Assembly: GCF_008016535.1 (NCBI RefSeq)
Contig: NZ_SAXY01000055.1
Span: 32,515 to 96,514, forward strand
Direction of reading: 5' to 3'
From: Brachyspira pilosicoli
Lineage (GTDB): Bacteria; Spirochaetota; Brachyspiria; Brachyspirales; Brachyspiraceae
DNA: 64,000 nt
The notes under the pieces: model-generated
What the model was told of the DNA's origin: nothing
Databases searched by the model: none
The model's input: only the letters and a program-made list of their open reading frames with translations
Program-made: the position numbers and the translations under genes
In this document: positions 60,510 to 64,000 of the stretch, piece by piece
Layout of the letters: each line of letters begins with the position of its first letter
Numbering within the stretch: position 1 is the stretch's first letter

Positions 60510-61745
60510 TTATTCTTCCTCTATAGTGATAATGTCGTATTTCTTAAAATTATGAACACTTGATTTTATATAGGCATTATCTACATTTCTAATATTATCA
60601 ACTTCCACAAACTCATTTTCTTCTGTCTTTATAAGTAGTTTAAATCTATTATCATTATGCTTTAAAAAATCTTTGCCTATATATATTAATTCATCTCCAT
60701 TTTTAATTGTGTTATAAACAGTTATTTTTGCATATTCTTCGCTGTCATCGGCAATCATACCCATAAGCCTTCTGCCTTTTAAATATCCTTTTAATGTTGG
60801 CTTTATGTTATCACGTCCAAAATAAAAACCTGTATCGCTTTCTCTTCTGCTTATTGTATCTAACTCTTTTAAATAGCTTGCAATAGGTTCTTTTTTTATA
60901 GCTTCAGGATAGGATTCATAGCCGATTCTTTCAAGTAAATCCAATAACACCCTATAAACTCTAACAGTATTAGCAACATAATAAACACTCTTCATTCTGC
61001 CTTCAATTTTAACAGAATCAATTCCAGATTTCTGAAGTAAATGCAAATATTCTGCCATTTGTAAATCTCTGCTGCTCAATATTGTAGAATGCTCATCTCC
61101 CTCTTCTATCTCCATAAACTCGCCTGGTCTTGTTTTCTCTTCTATATATGTTTTAAAATTCCATCTGCAAACTTGTGAGCATTCTCCGCCGTTTGCATCT
61201 CTGTTATTTAAAAAATTTGAAAGTAAGCACCTTCCAGAATAAGACATGCATACTGCTCCATGCACAAAACTCTCTAATTCCAAATCAGTATTATCTCTAA
61301 TCTCTTTTATCTCGTATAATGAAAGCTCTCTTGCTAATATTATTCTGCTTGCTCCAAGGCTTTCATATATCTTACAAGAATAGCTATTTGTAACTGATGC
61401 CTGCGTGCTTATATGAATAGTGGCATCTGGCATCACTTCTTTAACTGCAGCCAACACTCCCAAATCTGAAACTATAAATGCATCTATATTTAAACTTGAT
61501 ATCTCTTTTAAATAGTCTTTTAAATTATTTTTATCATATTCATGCAAAAAAGCATTTAATGTAAGATATATTTTTTTGTTTAGGTTTTTAGCAATATCCG
61601 AACATTGAGCAAGTTCTTCTATGGTTGTGTTTTTGCTTTGATGTCTTAAATTAAATAAAGCACCTCCTATATAAGCTGCATCAGCTCCATAATGATATGC
61701 TACTTCCAATTTTTCTTTATTGCCTGCTGGTGCTAGTAATTCCAT
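60510..61745 (-). CDS. trhP: U32 peptidase family protein (TrhP-like tRNA hydroxylase)
   Basis: The 411-residue protein has the family signature ELLAPAGNKEKLEVAYHYGA at the N-terminus, ARELSLYEIKEIRDNTDLEL, and the Cys-containing FVHGAVCMSYSGRCLLSNFL followed by GGECSQVCRW, which forms an iron-sulfur or metal-binding set. Members once called collagenases act in 5-hydroxyuridine formation at tRNA position 34 using prephenate (TrhP). The start is ATG 61745 with a GGAGAT site upstream. Confidence 0.85.
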   Translation of the reverse strand: MELLAPAGNKEKLEVAYHYGADAAYIGGALFNLRHQSKNTTIEELAQCSDIAKNLNKKIYLTLNAFLHEYDKNNLKDYLKEISSLNIDAFIVSDLGVLAAVKEVMPDATIHISTQASVTNSYSCKIYESLGASRIILARELSLYEIKEIRDNTDLELESFVHGAVCMSYSGRCLLSNFLNNRDANGGECSQVCRWNFKTYIEEKTRPGEFMEIEEGDEHSTILSSRDLQMAEYLHLLQKSGIDSVKIEGRMKSVYYVANTVRVYRVLLDLLERIGYESYPEAIKKEPIASYLKELDTISRRESDTGFYFGRDNIKPTLKGYLKGRRLMGMIADDSEEYAKITVYNTIKNGDELIYIGKDFLKHNDNRFKLLIKTEENEFVEVDNIRNVDNAYIKSSVHNFKKYDIITIEEE

Positions 61746-61981
61746 TTTTTATTTATCTCCATTTATTGTTATGTTCTTTTAATTGTTTTATTATTTTAAA
61801 TTATTACAAATCTAATAATTTTTTAATGTTCTAATGCTATTAAGTAAAAAAGTTAAACATCAGTATATTTTAATAAGTTAAATATTTCAATAAAATATTA
61901 TAAATTAATATGTTGACATTATCGTTAAACTATAACATAATAAAAATATTATATTTAATTTTTCAAAATGGGAATAATTTC

Positions 61982-63250
61982 ATGATTAGTCATAAAATAA
62001 TACTAGGCGACAGCAGATATTTAAGCAAAATAGAAGATAAATCTGTGCAATTAATCATTACTTCTCCTCCATATTGGCAATTAAAAGATTATGGTTCTGA
62101 AAATCAAATAGGGTTTAATGATAGTTATGAGGAATATATTAATAATTTAAATTTAGTTTGGAAAGAGTGCTATAGAATTTTATCTGATGGATGCAGATTG
62201 TGTATAAATATAGGCGATCAATTTGCTAGATCCGTATATTATGGCAGATATAAAGTTATACCTATAAGGACAGAAATTATAAGATTTTGCGAAACTTTAG
62301 GTATGGATTATATGGGGGCAATAATATGGCAAAAAAATACTACTATGAATACTTCTGGTGGAGGCTCTGTAATGGGGAGTTTTCCTTATCCTAGAAATGG
62401 AATATTAAAAATAGATTATGAGTTTATTTTAATATTTAAAAAGTTAGGAAATGCTCCAAAACCTACAAGAGAACAAAAAGAAGAGTCGGTATTAAGCAAA
62501 GAAGAATGGAATACATATTTTGCTTCACATTGGACTTTTGGCGGAACTAAACAAAATGAACATATAGCTATGTTTCCAGAAGAACTTCCTAGGAGATTAA
62601 TAAAGATGTTTTCTTTTATTAATGAAACAGTATTTGACCCTTTTGCTGGAAGCGGTACTACTTTATTAGCTGCAAAAAATCTTGGAAGGAATTCTATAGG
62701 ATATGAAATTAATAAAAATTTTATTCCTATTATAAAAAATAAATTGAATGTAGAACAAAATGATTTAAATAATAAATTTATATTTGATATTGATAATGAT
62801 TCAGAAAATTTTGAAAAAGATTTACCCTATATATTTCAAGACCCGCATAAAATGGACAAAAAAATAGATATAAAGAAGATACAATTTGGTTCAAAGATAG
62901 ATAATAAAAAGATAGAAGAAGAAAAATTTTTTCAAGTAAAAAATATAATAAGCCCTAACAAGATTGAAATTGACAACAATATTGTAATTAAACTTATAGG
63001 TATTAAGCCCATTAAAAAATTTGAGAAAGAAGCTATAGAATTTTTAGAGGATAAATTAAAAAAAAGAAAAATATTTTTAAAATATGATTCTCTTAAATAT
63101 GATAATGATAATAATATGCTTTGCTACATATATTTAAAAAATAAGACTTTTATCAACAGACATTTAATAAAGACTGGATATGTTGATGTTGAAAGAGAAT
63201 CTGATTATATATATAAAAAAAGTTTTTTGAGCTTATTAAATATAAATTAA
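61982..63250 (+). CDS. N4-cytosine-type DNA methyltransferase with C-terminal SNase-like domain
   Basis: The start is ATG 61982 (MISHKIILGD), ten or so bases after GGGAAT; the longer upstream frame lacks a ribosome site. The protein is 422 residues. Residues 1-240 hold the methyltransferase: TSPPYWQLKDYGSENQIGF (SPPY, typical of N4-cytosine enzymes) and FDPFAGSGTTLLAAKNLGRN. The C-terminal 100 residues resemble a staphylococcal-nuclease fold (IKLIGIKPIKKFEKEAIEFL, LCYIYLKNKTFINRHLIKTG), but the catalytic Arg/Glu positions are missing. It pairs convergently with an MjaI-like nuclease gene, which suggests CTAG as target (inference). Confidence 0.8.
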   Translation: MISHKIILGDSRYLSKIEDKSVQLIITSPPYWQLKDYGSENQIGFNDSYEEYINNLNLVWKECYRILSDGCRLCINIGDQFARSVYYGRYKVIPIRTEIIRFCETLGMDYMGAIIWQKNTTMNTSGGGSVMGSFPYPRNGILKIDYEFILIFKKLGNAPKPTREQKEESVLSKEEWNTYFASHWTFGGTKQNEHIAMFPEELPRRLIKMFSFINETVFDPFAGSGTTLLAAKNLGRNSIGYEINKNFIPIIKNKLNVEQNDLNNKFIFDIDNDSENFEKDLPYIFQDPHKMDKKIDIKKIQFGSKIDNKKIEEEKFFQVKNIISPNKIEIDNNIVIKLIGIKPIKKFEKEAIEFLEDKLKKRKIFLKYDSLKYDNDNNMLCYIYLKNKTFINRHLIKTGYVDVERESDYIYKKSFLSLLNIN

Positions 63251-63836
63251 TCTTCTATTTCTATATCAAAGCTATCTTCAGAGATTTTATTATAATAAAT
63301 CATTTTTACATTTATTTTTTCATTTAATCTATTTGTTTTATAGCTAATTGATTTAATAGAATATGCTGTATCTCCAACATATCCATCTATACCATGAGAT
63401 TCTTCTTCTTTTGTAGATAGTATGTAATTTTCTTTTTTAATTTGTACCAATTTTTGAAGTATTGCTTTTTGTATATATAATCCGTTAAAAGTTTTATTTA
63501 TAACTAAGTCTTCTGCCCATTCATATATCATTTTTTTAGTTATCAACTTAATGGCTTTTTTAAGATCATTTATACTTCCTTCTATTTTTTCTGCTGCATT
63601 ATCTATTGCATCTGGATATTTTTTTAAATACCATTCTTTCCAATCTTCAATGCTTATATTTTTATTATTATTCATAAACTCTTGAAATATTTCAGATAAA
63701 GTACCAACTACTTTTGGGCGAGTACCTTGAGCATTTTGATTTGCTAAATTCATTAATTGTGTTGTGTACTTTGGAAATTCTATTTTTATAGATGTATTAA
63801 TTTTTTCAATTCTTCTTTTGTTAATTCAAATTTCAT
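63247..63836 (-). pseudogene. MjaI-like restriction endonuclease with N-terminal frameshift
   Basis: The open part (63247-63753) gives 168 residues with the MjaI-like NQNAQGTRPKVVGTLSEIFQ and EDWKEWYLKKYPDAID. The likely real start is ATG 63836, nine bases after a perfect AGGAG (63846-63850): MKFELTKEELKKL... A run of six A on the coding strand (63801-63806) then throws the frame off; with one more A the frame runs through NTSIKIEFPKYTTQLMNLAN into the main body. So the endonuclease is frameshifted, phase-varied or mis-sequenced. It overlaps the methyltransferase stop by four bases. MjaI cuts CTAG (recalled). Confidence 0.65.
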
Positions 63837-63867
63837 ATATTATAACTCCTATTAATTTATATGTTAA

Positions 63868-64000
63868 GGAGTATGAGATATTGGACATTTTTTAGTATAA
63901 AAAAAGCAGTATCCTTGTTATAATATTTTGAACATAAAACAAATAAAAAGGATGCTACTATGAAAAGAGATTATAGCACAGAATTTAAATTATTTATAGT
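63868..64000 (+). mobile_element. IS481-like insertion sequence, copy 3, left end only
   Basis: GGAGTATGAGATATTGGACA from 63868 and the leader to the transposase start match the left end of copy 2 in opposite orientation. The window ends 40 bases into the transposase gene. Confidence 0.88.
63961..64000 (+). CDS. IS481-like transposase, first 13 codons, cut by window edge
   Basis: MKRDYSTEFKLFI, starting after AAAAGGATGCTACT, matches the N-terminus of the copy 2 transposase (MKKDYSTEFKLFI). Whether this copy is intact cannot be told from the window. Confidence 0.8.

Noticed and set aside
1..64000. CRISPR array associated with the RecB/Cas4-like nuclease
   Set aside because: No regularly spaced direct repeats and no cas genes were seen; the nuclease gene is paired with an ankyrin gene instead.

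Overview
The window is about 64 kb of very AT-rich chromosome, most likely from a Brachyspira species (intestinal spirochaete). Reasons: spirochaete-type flagellar genes (a FlaB flagellin, a FlgF/FlgG-family rod protein, FlgM), a large chemotaxis receptor, the base composition, and a siphovirus-like gene set whose protein sizes fit the Brachyspira gene transfer agent VSH-1 (names from memory, not checked by search).

Layout. 1-11.9 kb: a truncated DNA adenine methyltransferase, exonuclease III, tRNA-Leu, a YihY-family membrane protein, murA, a flagellar rod protein, a chemotaxis receptor, alanine racemase and an alanine/glycine symporter. 12.7-15.5 kb: a three-gene acyltransferase / DUF6320-like / hydrolase cluster. 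15.7-17.6 kb: two decayed tandem copies of an IS481-like element; a third copy begins at the right edge. 17.7-33.1 kb: LrgA/LrgB pair, folD, a PerR/Fur regulator with a visible operator, ddl, two lipoproteins, alaS, a rhodanese-CsoR fusion, recX, an ankyrin protein, a RecB-like nuclease, a cupin, rsmI, flgM, and a leftward LuxR / ATPase-domain pair. 33.65-52.54 kb: the gene-transfer-agent-like region. 52.6-64 kb: an Ldh2-type dehydrogenase, purN-purM, flaB, a lipoprotein gene split at a poly-G tract, yebC, ruvC, an Rpn-family gene, ruvX, a U32 peptidase-family gene and a probable MjaI-like restriction-modification pair.

The phage-like region holds late tail genes first (33.6-40.3 kb), then lysis genes (endolysin, holin-like proteins, overlapping spanins, 40.3-42.2 kb), then head genes (portal, protease, decoration protein, major capsid, connectors), a tail protein and a tail-assembly chaperone pair with a -1 frameshift site (to 52.5 kb). 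The usual siphovirus order is thus circularly permuted. The tape measure gene, expected after the chaperones, is replaced by a metabolic dehydrogenase, and no terminase is visible. A 20-bp identical sequence lies before both the tail block and the portal block, and a diverged form before the protease gene, suggesting shared control.

Immediately left of this region is a 354-bp AT-rich stretch with five exact TTATCAACA DnaA-box-like sites, and 3 kb further left two inverted parS-like 16-mers. Together they suggest a replication origin and centromere next to the gene transfer agent. Most long intergenic gaps hold relatively GC-rich composite repeats (called C, S and H blocks here) whose hairpin stems differ between copies by compensatory changes.
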